NCBI GenBank assembly: GCA_031296115.1
Contig: JARLGI010000046.1
Coordinates: 1-46,386, forward strand
DNA: 46,386 nucleotides
Direction: 5' to 3'
Source: Acidobacteriota bacterium
GTDB taxonomy: Bacteria; Acidobacteriota; Terriglobia; Terriglobales; Acidobacteriaceae
Part shown: piece after piece, positions 11,101-18,575 of the stretch
Position numbering within the stretch: the first letter of the stretch is position 1
Layout: each line of letters starts with the position of its first letter
The notes under the pieces: generated by a model
Databases searched by the model: none
What the model was told of the DNA's origin: nothing
What the model saw: the letters and a program-made list of their open reading frames with translations, nothing else
Position numbers and translations under genes: made by a program

Positions 11101-11551
11101 GCCAGTGGTCTATGGCAACGCGCCTGCCAACTTCATCAGCTTAAGTTCGTTCCAGGTGCCGTGCACCTTCGGCAACACCACAGCGACTACGGCATCAGGC
11201 GACAGCAACTGCCTTGCGGGCACCCGTCACTTTGGAAACCTGGGGCGCAACTCGCTGCGCGGGCCGGCCTTCAAGGAATTCAACTTCTCGGTGTTCAAGA
11301 ACACGGCAATCACCGAGCGCGTGAACATGGAGCTTCGCGCCGAATTCTTCAACATCTTCAATCATCCCAACTTTGCCAACCCGTTGCTGCCGAACTTCAT
11401 CGCCGATCCGGGAACAAACGGCATTGACGCCAGCGGCCGCGGGGTCGGCTCCTACGCGCTGACCGCAACCGGCGACGTGGGGATCGGCAATCCGTTCCTG
11501 GGAGGAGGCGGGCCGCGCGGCATTCAGTTCGCTGCGAAGTTCACGTTCTAG
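8159..11551 (+). CDS. Oar-like TonB-dependent receptor with carboxypeptidase-regulatory-like N-terminus
   Basis: This 1130-residue outer-membrane protein begins with a signal peptide cleaved near VSA-Q (residue 22). Residues 25-105 form a carboxypeptidase-regulatory-like beta-sandwich (SVADATGAVISGATVKVRN ... YTVTVTQSGFQ). A plug-like domain follows (TIANIPVNGRDYTKLIYLNP; NNYMLDGTDMNDGY; EYGRNSGAIVNIVTKSGTN). The rest is a long beta-barrel ending in the aromatic FAAKFTF terminus expected for BAM-assembled proteins. The FFNIFNHPNFANP motif near the C-terminus recurs in the acidobacterial members of this expanded family. The ligand is unknown; large oligomers or glycans are often proposed. No TonB or SusD partner is nearby. 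The 3' end converges on the ATP-grasp gene with a 14-nt gap. Confidence 0.92.
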   Translation: MNCNRFVSLVLALLLAATFVSAQTFRGTVLGSVADATGAVISGATVKVRNIGTGLERTTQTSGDGSYSVPELPIGTYTVTVTQSGFQTSVTNNVTVDIAVDRRVDVVMKPGQVAEKVEVSGEELPQVETTSAELGGVLTSQTIANIPVNGRDYTKLIYLNPGVAGSPDQISDSPGSFGEFSMNGSRGRSNNYMLDGTDMNDGYRNDPAINEAGVFGDPATILPIDAIGELHVLSNYEAEYGRNSGAIVNIVTKSGTNLWHGSAMEYYRSGALGARNYFNIGSQPRNPFLNNQFGGSLGGPIVKDKAFFFFDYEGQRESGAQAGLSCVPDQNSINQAKAIAAANGQPLSQPMLNLLARNPWPVPDIPGATANLDGTCNPASPNAPADNLATSTRFSNNVDSLIAKVDYNPNSNNNITGRYYYGNSNQSFPFAQLAGGLLPGFNTVTPTRVQLVSLSWVKVVNSSQVNEARFGWNRFAEGFFPQDGNFDPASIGLDTGVSSFNYGLPLISVGSFSKIGASAGVPRQRVDTNWHFIDNYSWKVGRHDIKFGYEFRRTSIQIQQNSNFRGKLSFGDLTSFLEGLPSGGSQASGYTNRHEYENNQGLYLQDSFRVTSRLTVNYGLRWDYFGVPGEKDSLFYRIYPSPAGGTLQRVGGGYGGPSGLYNPDYANFAPRAAFAYDLTGKGNTVIRAGWGLFFDATSQDMFLGHLPYNCTFCPGPAYTGIGPAPITFAGATSGPITSGSPVYVNPSPLGSFFGIDPNIRTPYVQNWNVNIQQAITNKAVLQVAYVGSKGSNLFRFRDINQPSQSQITAYDTGPACVGYTAPNCPIAGFDSGSNVPRTAFPNFFYVNLEQSTAWSNYNAAQISFHVNGWHGLFTQANFVWSHSLDNASDLEDFVPNAAQPNNSLAPQLEKGNSNFDIRKRFTWNFSYQFPKTTGSMAKLKNGWGLDGVVNLQDGQPFNFNYNFEGDYSGSGEGFDRPDLVGPVVYGNAPANFISLSSFQVPCTFGNTTATTASGDSNCLAGTRHFGNLGRNSLRGPAFKEFNFSVFKNTAITERVNMELRAEFFNIFNHPNFANPLLPNFIADPGTNGIDASGRGVGSYALTATGDVGIGNPFLGGGGPRGIQFAAKFTF

Positions 11552-11565
11552 GGAAGGGTCATATC

Positions 11566-12801
11566 TCAGGAACTCGGCCTCTCCAAGGGCGGCTGCGAGG
11601 CGAAGAAGTCCTGCCGGAATCGCGGCAGGTAGCTCTGGATGAGTTGCTCCACCCGTCCCGGATCGGCCGACTTCAGAATCAAGCCAACGTGATGCGGCTT
11701 GTCGTCCATTCGCCACACGACCTCCGGATCGTTGTACGCCGAGGTGTCGGGACGCTCCTGTCGGGCGAGGGAAACCATCAGGCCGGCACTATCATTCCGT
11801 GGTTTCGGTGGCTGGTAGGGAGCTTTGCCGCCGGCAATTTCGATCTTGGCCCACTCTGCCCACATGTTGATTCCTGTAGCCGCCTCAATCAGATCGGCAA
11901 TGTGGGCGCCGCCGACGCGCGCCGAGGTCTCGAGGAAATACAGTTTGCCATCCTGCCCGCGAATGAACTCGCTGTGCGAAACGCCCCGCACCATACCGAA
12001 CGCCTTCAGCACCTGCTCGTTCAGCGCAATCAGCGGACGCGCTTCTCCGGAGCCTCTTGGCAGCGTGCGGGTGGTAAAAATGTCGCCTTCATGCGAGACA
12101 TCCATCGGCGGGCGGCCATAGCGGCTGGCGATGGCGAACAGCGGTTCGCGCTCGTAGAAGATGGAATCCACATGATAGATGTCGCCGGGTACGTAGTGTT
12201 CCAGCAGGTAGTAGGATTGCAAGTCCCCCAGCCTCTCCAGTGACTGCCAAAACTCTTCTTTGGAGCGGATTTTCTTGATGCCGATGGAGCCGGCAAACGA
12301 CCTGGGCTTCAGAACCCAGGGTGCGGGAACACGATCGAGGAAATCGCTGAGGCGGGAGTAATTCAGTACGTGGATGAAGTCGGGCACTTCGAGCCCGGCG
12401 TCGCGGGCCTGGGTGCGCATGGCCAGCTTGTCACGGAAGAAGCGCGCGGTGCTGTCGCCCATGCCGGGCACCCTCAGATGCTCGCGCAGCGTGGCCGCGG
12501 TTTCCACGTCGAAGTCATCCAGCGGCACGATGCGATCGATGTGCTCCTTGCGCGCCATGTAACTGACACCCACCAGCACGTCGTCGATCTTCCACTTTCT
12601 GTCGACGTCGGGAATGTAAAAGGTCTCGTCGATGTTTTCCTTGGGCCATGGCTCATGGGCGAGGCTGTGCGAGGTGAGCAGCAGGACGCGGCAGCCTTGC
12701 CGGCGGCACTCGCGAATGAAGTCCAGGCCTTTGAAGTAGCTGGCGAGGCAGAGGACCGTAAGTGTGCGGTTTTCCTGGTCGTGGGCGGTGGAGGATGACA
12801 T
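11566..12801 (-). CDS. ATP-grasp family ligase, substrate unknown
   Basis: ATP-grasp enzymes join a carboxylate to an amine or thiol through an acyl-phosphate. The 411-residue protein starts at the ATG at 12801, which has GGAG 7 nt upstream; the frame continues 15 codons further without support. An N-terminal Rossmann-like preATP domain (LTVLCLASYFKGLDFIRECR) is followed by the ATP-binding core with VLKPRSFAGSIGIKKI and a metal-binding strand LYFLETSARVGGAHIADLI. In that motif the usual Glu-x-Asn-x-Arg reads ETSAR, replacing Asn by Ser. There is no signal peptide. No peptide, purine or NRPS genes are adjacent, so the product cannot be guessed. Confidence 0.82.
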   Translation of the reverse strand: MSSSTAHDQENRTLTVLCLASYFKGLDFIRECRRQGCRVLLLTSHSLAHEPWPKENIDETFYIPDVDRKWKIDDVLVGVSYMARKEHIDRIVPLDDFDVETAATLREHLRVPGMGDSTARFFRDKLAMRTQARDAGLEVPDFIHVLNYSRLSDFLDRVPAPWVLKPRSFAGSIGIKKIRSKEEFWQSLERLGDLQSYYLLEHYVPGDIYHVDSIFYEREPLFAIASRYGRPPMDVSHEGDIFTTRTLPRGSGEARPLIALNEQVLKAFGMVRGVSHSEFIRGQDGKLYFLETSARVGGAHIADLIEAATGINMWAEWAKIEIAGGKAPYQPPKPRNDSAGLMVSLARQERPDTSAYNDPEVVWRMDDKPHHVGLILKSADPGRVEQLIQSYLPRFRQDFFASQPPLERPSS

Positions 12802-12857
12802 GCACGTCTCCGGATACAGGTCGTTCGATCCTGAACAATGTACCACCCAACCTCAAC

Positions 12858-12890
12858 GAAAACGGCGTCCCCAATCCTGCGGGACGCCGT
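12858..12890 (-). terminator. Strong intrinsic terminator of the phosphoesterase pseudogene
   Basis: Perfect 10-bp arms ACGGCGTCCC (12862-12871) and GGGACGCCGT (12881-12890) flank a 9-nt loop and, read on the minus strand, run into TTTTC. It lies 30 nt after the out-of-frame stop at 12921 and inside the read-through tail of the broken frame, which shows where the intact gene used to end. Confidence 0.8.
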
Positions 12891-12920
12891 CCTCTCTACT
12901 AACGTCGTTTGTAGTGCTAA

Positions 12921-13482
12921 CTAGAACTGGGTGGCCGGAAGAACCGCCGTGCCCTCCCGCTGCACGGACTGCAGCGCCGCTCGGCGTGCCGCCGTTCAAC
13001 TGTGACTGATCGATATCGATGCCTTCTTCATATTCGGTTGTGGTGCCAGTAGTACCAAAGGAGACGGCTGGACATGGGCCAGCAGCTACTCCATTGCCGG
13101 TGGTTTTCTTGGGTGGCGCCAGCGAACGATCGTAGGCGACGTCATAGAAGGCTCCCACCGATTTCGGCGAACCGCCGCTCACGATGGCCATCAGTCCCGG
13201 GAATGAGTCGGACGGTCTCGAAGCCGCAGCATTCAGATACGTGCTGCCGGTCGCGCCCAGGGCCGCGAGGTTCGGACAGTTCGGTTGGCCACCATTCACG
13301 CCGCTGACGCCTTTCGCGCAGTTCACGTAATCCAGCGAATGCATACCATCGATGCTGATCAGCAACACGTGCTGAAACCTCGCCCCACCGTTCTTCACGG
13401 GTCCGGAATTTTCAGCCGCAGGCAGTTGCAGCGGCGCTATAGTCACGGCGACTGCAAGCAGGGATGTAAGCAGAGACTTCAT
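12921..13482 (-). pseudogene. Alkaline phosphatase/phosphodiesterase-superfamily gene with internal deletion
   Basis: The N-terminal part is intact: GGAGGA ribosome-binding site, signal peptide ending near PAAE, the first metal-site strand HVLLISIDGMHSLDY and the likely nucleophile loop SRPSDSFPGLMAIVSGG. After about 168 codons the frame reaches GGT PSGAA and then reads nonsense until a stop at 12853. In the next frame, 12977-12921 encodes ALQSVQREGTAVLPATQF and a stop. That string looks like the normal extreme C-terminus of this exported phosphoesterase family, and it is followed at once by a terminator. The central part with the remaining metal ligands (second Asp, the DHG-type His) is missing. 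I infer an internal deletion of several hundred codons with frame loss around 12969-12980. The product should be inactive. Confidence 0.78.
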
Positions 13483-13719
13483 GGCTTTCCTCCATTCGAT
13501 TGACTTAAACGGTCAGACGGAGCTCTAGCTTCACGCGAACATGGGATGGTGAACGGGCAGTGAAAATTCGATGACAGAACAATGACGAGGATAGGTAACT
13601 CTCGGACTTTAGTGAAAAATCGGGGCTGTTTGTCCGGAACCTGCAAACCGGCATGAGCAAAGCGCGGCTTGCATGGCGCCTGCAACTGTGCGCAAATGGA
13701 AGCCGCACAGGAGATCGTC

Positions 13720-14901
13720 ATGCCTACTTCGACTTTTCTGCCCTCTGCCAAGCGCATTCCTAATTCCGTTGGCCTCAGTTTTTCCGGCGGCGGATTTCGC
13801 GCCACCCTGTTTCATCTGGGTGCCATTCGGAGGTTGCATGAGCTCGGTATCCTCCCGAAAATCACCACGGCGTCCAGCGTGTCCGGCGGCAGCATCCTGA
13901 ATGGTTTTCTCGCCAGCCGTCCGGTCTCTCCGTTTGCCGGAATTGCCGATTTCGACCAGTCTATTTCCAAGCCCATGCGCGAGTTTTGCGCACTGGATAT
14001 CCGACGCTGGCTGGCGCTGGAGGCCATCATCCCCGGCACGCACAACAGCAGCGGATTGGCCAACACTTATAACAAGCACCTCACCATGGGAAAGAAGCTG
14101 GCAGAAATCCCCGATACGCCCACGCACATCTTTTGTTCCACCGACCTAGCGTATGGCGTGAACTGGATCTTCGAGAAGAACCGGTGCGGAGATTACCAGG
14201 CCGGCTACATGCCGACTCCGGACGACTGGCTGGTGAGCACCGCCGTGGCTGCTTCTTCCTGTTTCCCGCCCGTGTTCAAGCCGCTGCATCTAAGTCTCGA
14301 TCCCACGAAACTCACCGGCGGACAGGACACAGGCCCCAATCGCGACAAGTACATTCGCGAAATTACCTTCAGTGACGGGGGGGTGTACGACAACCTCGGG
14401 CTGGAGCCAATCTGGAAGAACCAGGAAACGGTGTTGTCCTCCGACGGCGGCGCCCTCTTCGCCATCGGCGGCGATACCGGGTTCTCCTGGGACGTCGGGC
14501 GTTTCGTCGGCATTCCGGAAAACCAAGCGCTGGCGTTGCGCAAGCGCTGGCTCATCTCCAGCTTCGCCACCACCGGACCGGAAACCATGAACGGCACCTA
14601 CTGGGGCATCGGCGGGACCGTGGCGGATTACGGCTTGCAGGGTGGCTATTCGCCAGCGGTGGTGAAGCCCTTCATTGCTGCCATTCGCACCGACCTCGAC
14701 AGCTTCTCCGACGCTGAAGCCAGCGTGCTGGAGAACCACGGCTATCTCTTAGCGGATGCCGCCATCCGGGTGCATGTTCCGAAGTTGCTGCCGGCGCAGG
14801 TGCCCGCCCTGAACATTCCTCATCCGGAGTGGATGGACGAAGCCAAAGTGCAGGTGGCACTGAAGGACAGCCACAAGCGGGCGTTGCTGGGCCACGGTTA
14901 G
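13720..14901 (+). CDS. Patatin-like phospholipase
   Basis: Patatin-family enzymes are Ser-Asp dyad lipid acyl hydrolases. From the ATG at 13720 (AGGAG 6 nt upstream) the protein has 394 residues. The oxyanion-hole motif GGGFRATLFHLG begins at residue 23, the nucleophile elbow is SSVSGGS with Ser55, and the catalytic Asp lies in SDGGVYDNLG near residue 219, the family's D-G-G motif. No signal peptide is visible, so it is probably cytosolic or secreted by another route. ATGs upstream at 13669 and 13696 are less well supported. It diverges from the phosphoesterase pseudogene and converges on the flavoprotein gene. The lipid substrate is unknown. Confidence 0.9.
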   Translation: MPTSTFLPSAKRIPNSVGLSFSGGGFRATLFHLGAIRRLHELGILPKITTASSVSGGSILNGFLASRPVSPFAGIADFDQSISKPMREFCALDIRRWLALEAIIPGTHNSSGLANTYNKHLTMGKKLAEIPDTPTHIFCSTDLAYGVNWIFEKNRCGDYQAGYMPTPDDWLVSTAVAASSCFPPVFKPLHLSLDPTKLTGGQDTGPNRDKYIREITFSDGGVYDNLGLEPIWKNQETVLSSDGGALFAIGGDTGFSWDVGRFVGIPENQALALRKRWLISSFATTGPETMNGTYWGIGGTVADYGLQGGYSPAVVKPFIAAIRTDLDSFSDAEASVLENHGYLLADAAIRVHVPKLLPAQVPALNIPHPEWMDEAKVQVALKDSHKRALLGHG

Positions 14902-14944
14902 GCGGCGGGACACTAAGCTGAAACGCAGAGCTGAGGCGGGTTGC

Positions 14945-16369
14945 TCACATGCGCGACAGCGCCAGTTTTGCCGCGTTGTAGCCACACATGCCATGGACGC
15001 CGCCACCGGGCGGCGTTGAGGACGAACAGAGATAGAGGTCACTCGCCGAAGTGGCGTAGTGCCGCCGCGTCGGACGGAACACGAACTGGCACAGGTCCAT
15101 TAACCCGCCACCGATATCACCTCCGACCAGGTTGGCGTCCATGTTTTCCAGCGCCGCCGGCGAAAGCACGCGACGCTCCAGTACGCAGTCGCGGAAGCCT
15201 GAAGCGAAGCGCTCAATCTGCGCTTCCAGTCGCTGCAACATGTCGAAGGTGGAATCATTGGGCACATGACAATACGCCCACGCGATATGACGGCCTTCCG
15301 GTGCGCGCGTGGGGTCGAACAGCGTCGGCTGCGCCAGCAGAACGAAGGGACGCTCCGCGTGGTGGCCGTGCCGCATCGCCTCCTCAGATGCAGCTAACTC
15401 TTCCATCGTGCCGCCTACGTGCACTGTCGCAGCCCGGCTGCATTCCGGCGCTTTCCAGGGAATCTCGGCCGACAGCGCGTAATCCACCTTGAAGACTCCC
15501 GGGCCGTATCGGTATTTTTCCAACTGGCGTTTATAGGCGGGTGAGAGCCGTCCGTCCGCGATGCGCAAGAGTTGCCGCGGCGTCACGTCGCATAACACTG
15601 CGTCATACCCGTGCAGCGTCGAGATGTCGTCAATCCGGTTCGAGGTTTTCACCGTTCCGCCTAAGCTGGCCAGATATCCACATAGCGCGTTGGTAATGGA
15701 TTGCGCGCCCCCGCGCGGAATGGGCCAGCCGACGGCATGGGCGGCTGCTCCCAGCACCACGCCAAACGACGCGCTCAGCGGCTCGTCCAGCGCAAGGACC
15801 GAATGGGCTGCCAACCCTGCGAACAAGGCCTTCGTCCGCGGATTGTGAAACCATTGCTGGCAGAGAGCCAGTGCCGAAGGAAACCCGACCAGTCCCAGGT
15901 GCGCCAGCAGAACAGGATGTTTGGTTAGAAAATGGACAGGTCGCAAAATCTCGCCGGCAACTACCTCCCAATTTTCCGCGAAGGGCTTCATCAGCCGTCG
16001 CCACTGCTTGCCATCCTCGCCGAGCACACTCGCAGCCGCGTCGAGATCGCGCTCCAAAATGACTGCGCTGCCGTCGTCCAGCGGATGCGCCAGCGGCGCG
16101 GGCGAGTGGATCCACTCCAACCCATGTTGTTGTAAGGGAAGAGAGGAGAAAAACGGAGAGCCCGCCGCCATGGGATGCACAGCTGAACCGAAGTCGTGCC
16201 GGAAGCCGGGCAGCGTGAGGTCCAGCGTGCGCGCGCCACCGCCGGGTTGGGCCTCCGCCTCGAAAACGTCCACCTGCACACCGGCCTGGGCGAGAACGAT
16301 GGCAGCGGCCAGGCCATTAGGGCCGGCGCCAACCACCGCGGCCCGTCGCGACGTTCGAGGCATAAACAT
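14945..16369 (-). CDS. FAD-dependent oxidoreductase, phytoene-dehydrogenase/CrtI-like
   Basis: The N-terminal dinucleotide-binding signature VVGAGPNGLAAAIVLAQAG with a following Glu-rich strand (VDVFEAEAQPGGGARTLD) shows an FAD-binding amine-oxidase-type fold. The sequence GFRHDFGSAVHPMAAGSPFF and the C-terminal LYLCSSSTPPGGGVHGMCGYNAA, the second flavin contact, match the CrtI/phytoene-desaturase-like group found widely outside carotenoid clusters. The start at 16369 (MFMPRTSRRAAVVGAG) puts the motif near the N-terminus; the frame runs 29 codons further upstream without protein-like sequence. No ribosome-binding site is clear. No carotenoid gene is nearby, so the substrate is open. Confidence 0.87.
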   Translation of the reverse strand: MFMPRTSRRAAVVGAGPNGLAAAIVLAQAGVQVDVFEAEAQPGGGARTLDLTLPGFRHDFGSAVHPMAAGSPFFSSLPLQQHGLEWIHSPAPLAHPLDDGSAVILERDLDAAASVLGEDGKQWRRLMKPFAENWEVVAGEILRPVHFLTKHPVLLAHLGLVGFPSALALCQQWFHNPRTKALFAGLAAHSVLALDEPLSASFGVVLGAAAHAVGWPIPRGGAQSITNALCGYLASLGGTVKTSNRIDDISTLHGYDAVLCDVTPRQLLRIADGRLSPAYKRQLEKYRYGPGVFKVDYALSAEIPWKAPECSRAATVHVGGTMEELAASEEAMRHGHHAERPFVLLAQPTLFDPTRAPEGRHIAWAYCHVPNDSTFDMLQRLEAQIERFASGFRDCVLERRVLSPAALENMDANLVGGDIGGGLMDLCQFVFRPTRRHYATSASDLYLCSSSTPPGGGVHGMCGYNAAKLALSRM

Positions 16370-16562
16370 CAGTTTAGACTGCGGCTGCGGCGAATCCAAA
16401 CAGTGAGACTTGTTGTTCCAAATGGATTGCTTTTGTGCAACGAGGAATGTAGGCAAGCCGATTCCCGTCGGCGCGTGCCGGCATGCTACCTCACTTGGAA
16501 TCTATAACTGGTGGAGTTGATGCGCAGGCCAAGGCCGCGAGTTTCCCCGAGGTAGAGGCCCC

Positions 16563-17150
16563 TCAATTGTGCCAACGGTCCCACAACTCCCACCAAACCA
16601 GCTTCTCGGCTTCTGCAAGATAGGTCTTGGCCCACTCCCGCTCTTTCCACCAGGGCAGCCCAAACGTGTACTCGTCTCGGGCTGCGGCCGCGGACCACCT
16701 GTATTGCGGCAGGCGGTGGCGAAAGATGGAAAGCGCGCGCCTGGTATGAAAGTCGCTGCTCACTAGCAGCACGGAATGCAGCGACGTTTGAAGTCGCGCC
16801 AAACACCGTCCCAGCTCCAGGGTCTCCGCTTTGGTTGAAGCAGCCGAAATCACGCAAAGGCTGGTCTGGGAAGCATTCCCACCCGCGGTTCGGTCAATGA
16901 AGTCGCGGGCCAGATCGGCATAAGGACGGCCATACATTCCTCCGGCGCCAGTGTCCACGATCAGGTAACGCCCATAGCCGGTACGCAGCAGCTCCAGTCC
17001 GCGAGCATAGCGCACATCGGGATCTTCTCCCCAAAGCACCACGATAGCGTCCGATTTTTCGGGATCATTGACTACCAGGTAGCTGCCCGACTGCAGAACC
17101 AGCAACCCTAAGACGGCAATAAGAAGCAGGACGACAATGAGAATTCGCAT
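16563..17150 (-). CDS. DUF218 (YdcF/SanA/ElyC-like) membrane-anchored protein
   Basis: The 195-residue protein has one N-terminal membrane anchor (about 3-20) followed by a DUF218 domain. Typical elements are DAIVVLWGEDPDVRYARGLE, a central nucleotide-like-fold strand YLIVDTGAGG, the ASTKAETLELGRCL helix and the signature LLVSSDFHTRRALSIFR. In other bacteria such proteins affect cell-envelope integrity or vancomycin tolerance, but the reaction is unknown. The end of the gene is Trp-rich (VWWELWDRWHN). It is co-oriented with the upstream sigma/anti-sigma pair with a gap of about 220 nt. Confidence 0.85.
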   Translation of the reverse strand: MRILIVVLLLIAVLGLLVLQSGSYLVVNDPEKSDAIVVLWGEDPDVRYARGLELLRTGYGRYLIVDTGAGGMYGRPYADLARDFIDRTAGGNASQTSLCVISAASTKAETLELGRCLARLQTSLHSVLLVSSDFHTRRALSIFRHRLPQYRWSAAAARDEYTFGLPWWKEREWAKTYLAEAEKLVWWELWDRWHN

Positions 17151-17372
17151 GGATTAAGCGGTCTGCGACCGCATCATACAGCAGACGGGAATTCCAGCCG
17201 CGCCTATTCGCGAGGCGGCATCGGCGGAGGCCATTGCAGCACACCCGGCTTGCCGTCCGCCTGCAGTTCCAGCATCGGCGCGTATAGGCCAATCAGCCCT
17301 GAAGAAGCGAGCTTGGGGCCCAGTCCATGGCCGGAAATTATAGTCGCCGCAAGGAAGTGTCGTGGTGCGCGG

Positions 17373-18575
17373 CTATTGTTTGGTCCAGGTCGCGCCGCCG
17401 TCCGAAGTCACCCAGTGGGTACCGCTGTCGGTCGTCACCACTCCATGCTGCACGTCGTCGAAGTGGATGGAGGTGACCATGCCTGCCTCAGCACCGGATG
17501 CGTTGGCCAGGGACATGCGGGTCCAATGTTGTCCGCGATCGATGGAGTGGAACAGCGCGCCACCCTCGCCGCCGGCCCAGACGTCGTTGCCGACCACCGC
17601 CACTGTGTGGAAGATGGTGGTTTGATTGGTTAGTGCGGGAATCCAGGCGCCCGCCACAAAATGTTCCACCTGGCCGTCGATAGTTATGCGCCATTGTGTA
17701 TGCGCCGCGCTCAGCCCTCGAGCCGAGGTTTGCGGCGTCGCCACCAGCGCGCCGGCGGGGGCGTTGTCCGACGTCGCGCTCTCGGCGAATGTGTTACGAG
17801 TGGAAACAGGAGGAGCGGCCGCTTTCTGACTCAGGACGTAAAGGTTGCTCTGCATGTCCGCCGCCTCGGACGGTGCGGCGCTCTTCGGCGGCGGAGCCAT
17901 GGGACGCGCCTTGGCAACACCCAACGTATCCTCATAAGCGAGCGTGCTGTGCGCTGTTGTCGGCGGAGCGCCCTTCGCTTTCGCGGCCTTCGGCTGCTTC
18001 TCCTCAGGCAGCTTCATGAGAGCCTCTGGAGGCGAACTCTGAGCGGCAATTTCGTGCTGCATCTCCGGCGGCGGTTGTCCAGGCGCGCTGCGGGTGGCGT
18101 TAGAGGCCAGTTGCGGCGCCGAAGGTAACGATCTCTTCTGTACGAACAGGCCGAAACTAAGCACCAGCGCAGCAGCCACAGGCACGGCCCACACCAGCCG
18201 CAGCGACCACTTGCGTCCGCTGGTTTCTTTCGGAGCGGCGGCGGGTGTGGCCGCGGCCGGCGTGGCGCGGAACGTGGCTGCCAACTTGGCCTGAGCCTGC
18301 AACGCTGGCGATATTCGCCTCACGGGAACACGCGGCATTAACTCTTGCTCTTGCTTCTGGTCCTCGGCGACCTGCTCTTCCGCCGCGCTACTGGCCAGGA
18401 AGACTACCTCGCGGCAGTCGGCGCACCGCGCCAGGTGGTCGGTTACCAGACGTCTTTCTTCCAGTGGCAGAGTTTGTTCGACGAATGAGGCGAGCACATC
18501 TGCCGAAGGATGCGCCTCGCCACTGGTCTGCCTGGCGAGCGCATCCCGTACCGTTTTGCAAAGTTCTGGATTCAT
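17373..18575 (-). CDS. Anti-sigma-like membrane protein: zinc-finger N-terminus, one span, BNR/Ycf48-like C-terminus
   Basis: Residues 1-60 carry a zf-HC2-type motif (DHLARCADCREVVF), the domain by which many anti-sigma factors hold their sigma factor. A Gln/Glu-rich and Ala/Pro-rich linker leads to one membrane span at about 126-147 (LRLVWAVPVAAALVLSFGLF). The external part has a long Pro/Ala/Lys-rich stretch, then about 110 residues with GGEGGALFHSIDRGQHWTRM and TTDSGTHWVTSDGGATWTK, the Asp-box repeats of BNR/photosystem-assembly (Ycf48-like) propellers. Only two clear Asp-box repeats are present, too few for a full propeller alone. Its start overlaps the stop of the sigma gene by 4 nt (ATGA), so the two are translationally coupled and this is very likely its regulator. 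What the outer domain senses is unknown. Confidence 0.82.
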   Translation of the reverse strand: MNPELCKTVRDALARQTSGEAHPSADVLASFVEQTLPLEERRLVTDHLARCADCREVVFLASSAAEEQVAEDQKQEQELMPRVPVRRISPALQAQAKLAATFRATPAAATPAAAPKETSGRKWSLRLVWAVPVAAALVLSFGLFVQKRSLPSAPQLASNATRSAPGQPPPEMQHEIAAQSSPPEALMKLPEEKQPKAAKAKGAPPTTAHSTLAYEDTLGVAKARPMAPPPKSAAPSEAADMQSNLYVLSQKAAAPPVSTRNTFAESATSDNAPAGALVATPQTSARGLSAAHTQWRITIDGQVEHFVAGAWIPALTNQTTIFHTVAVVGNDVWAGGEGGALFHSIDRGQHWTRMSLANASGAEAGMVTSIHFDDVQHGVVTTDSGTHWVTSDGGATWTKQ

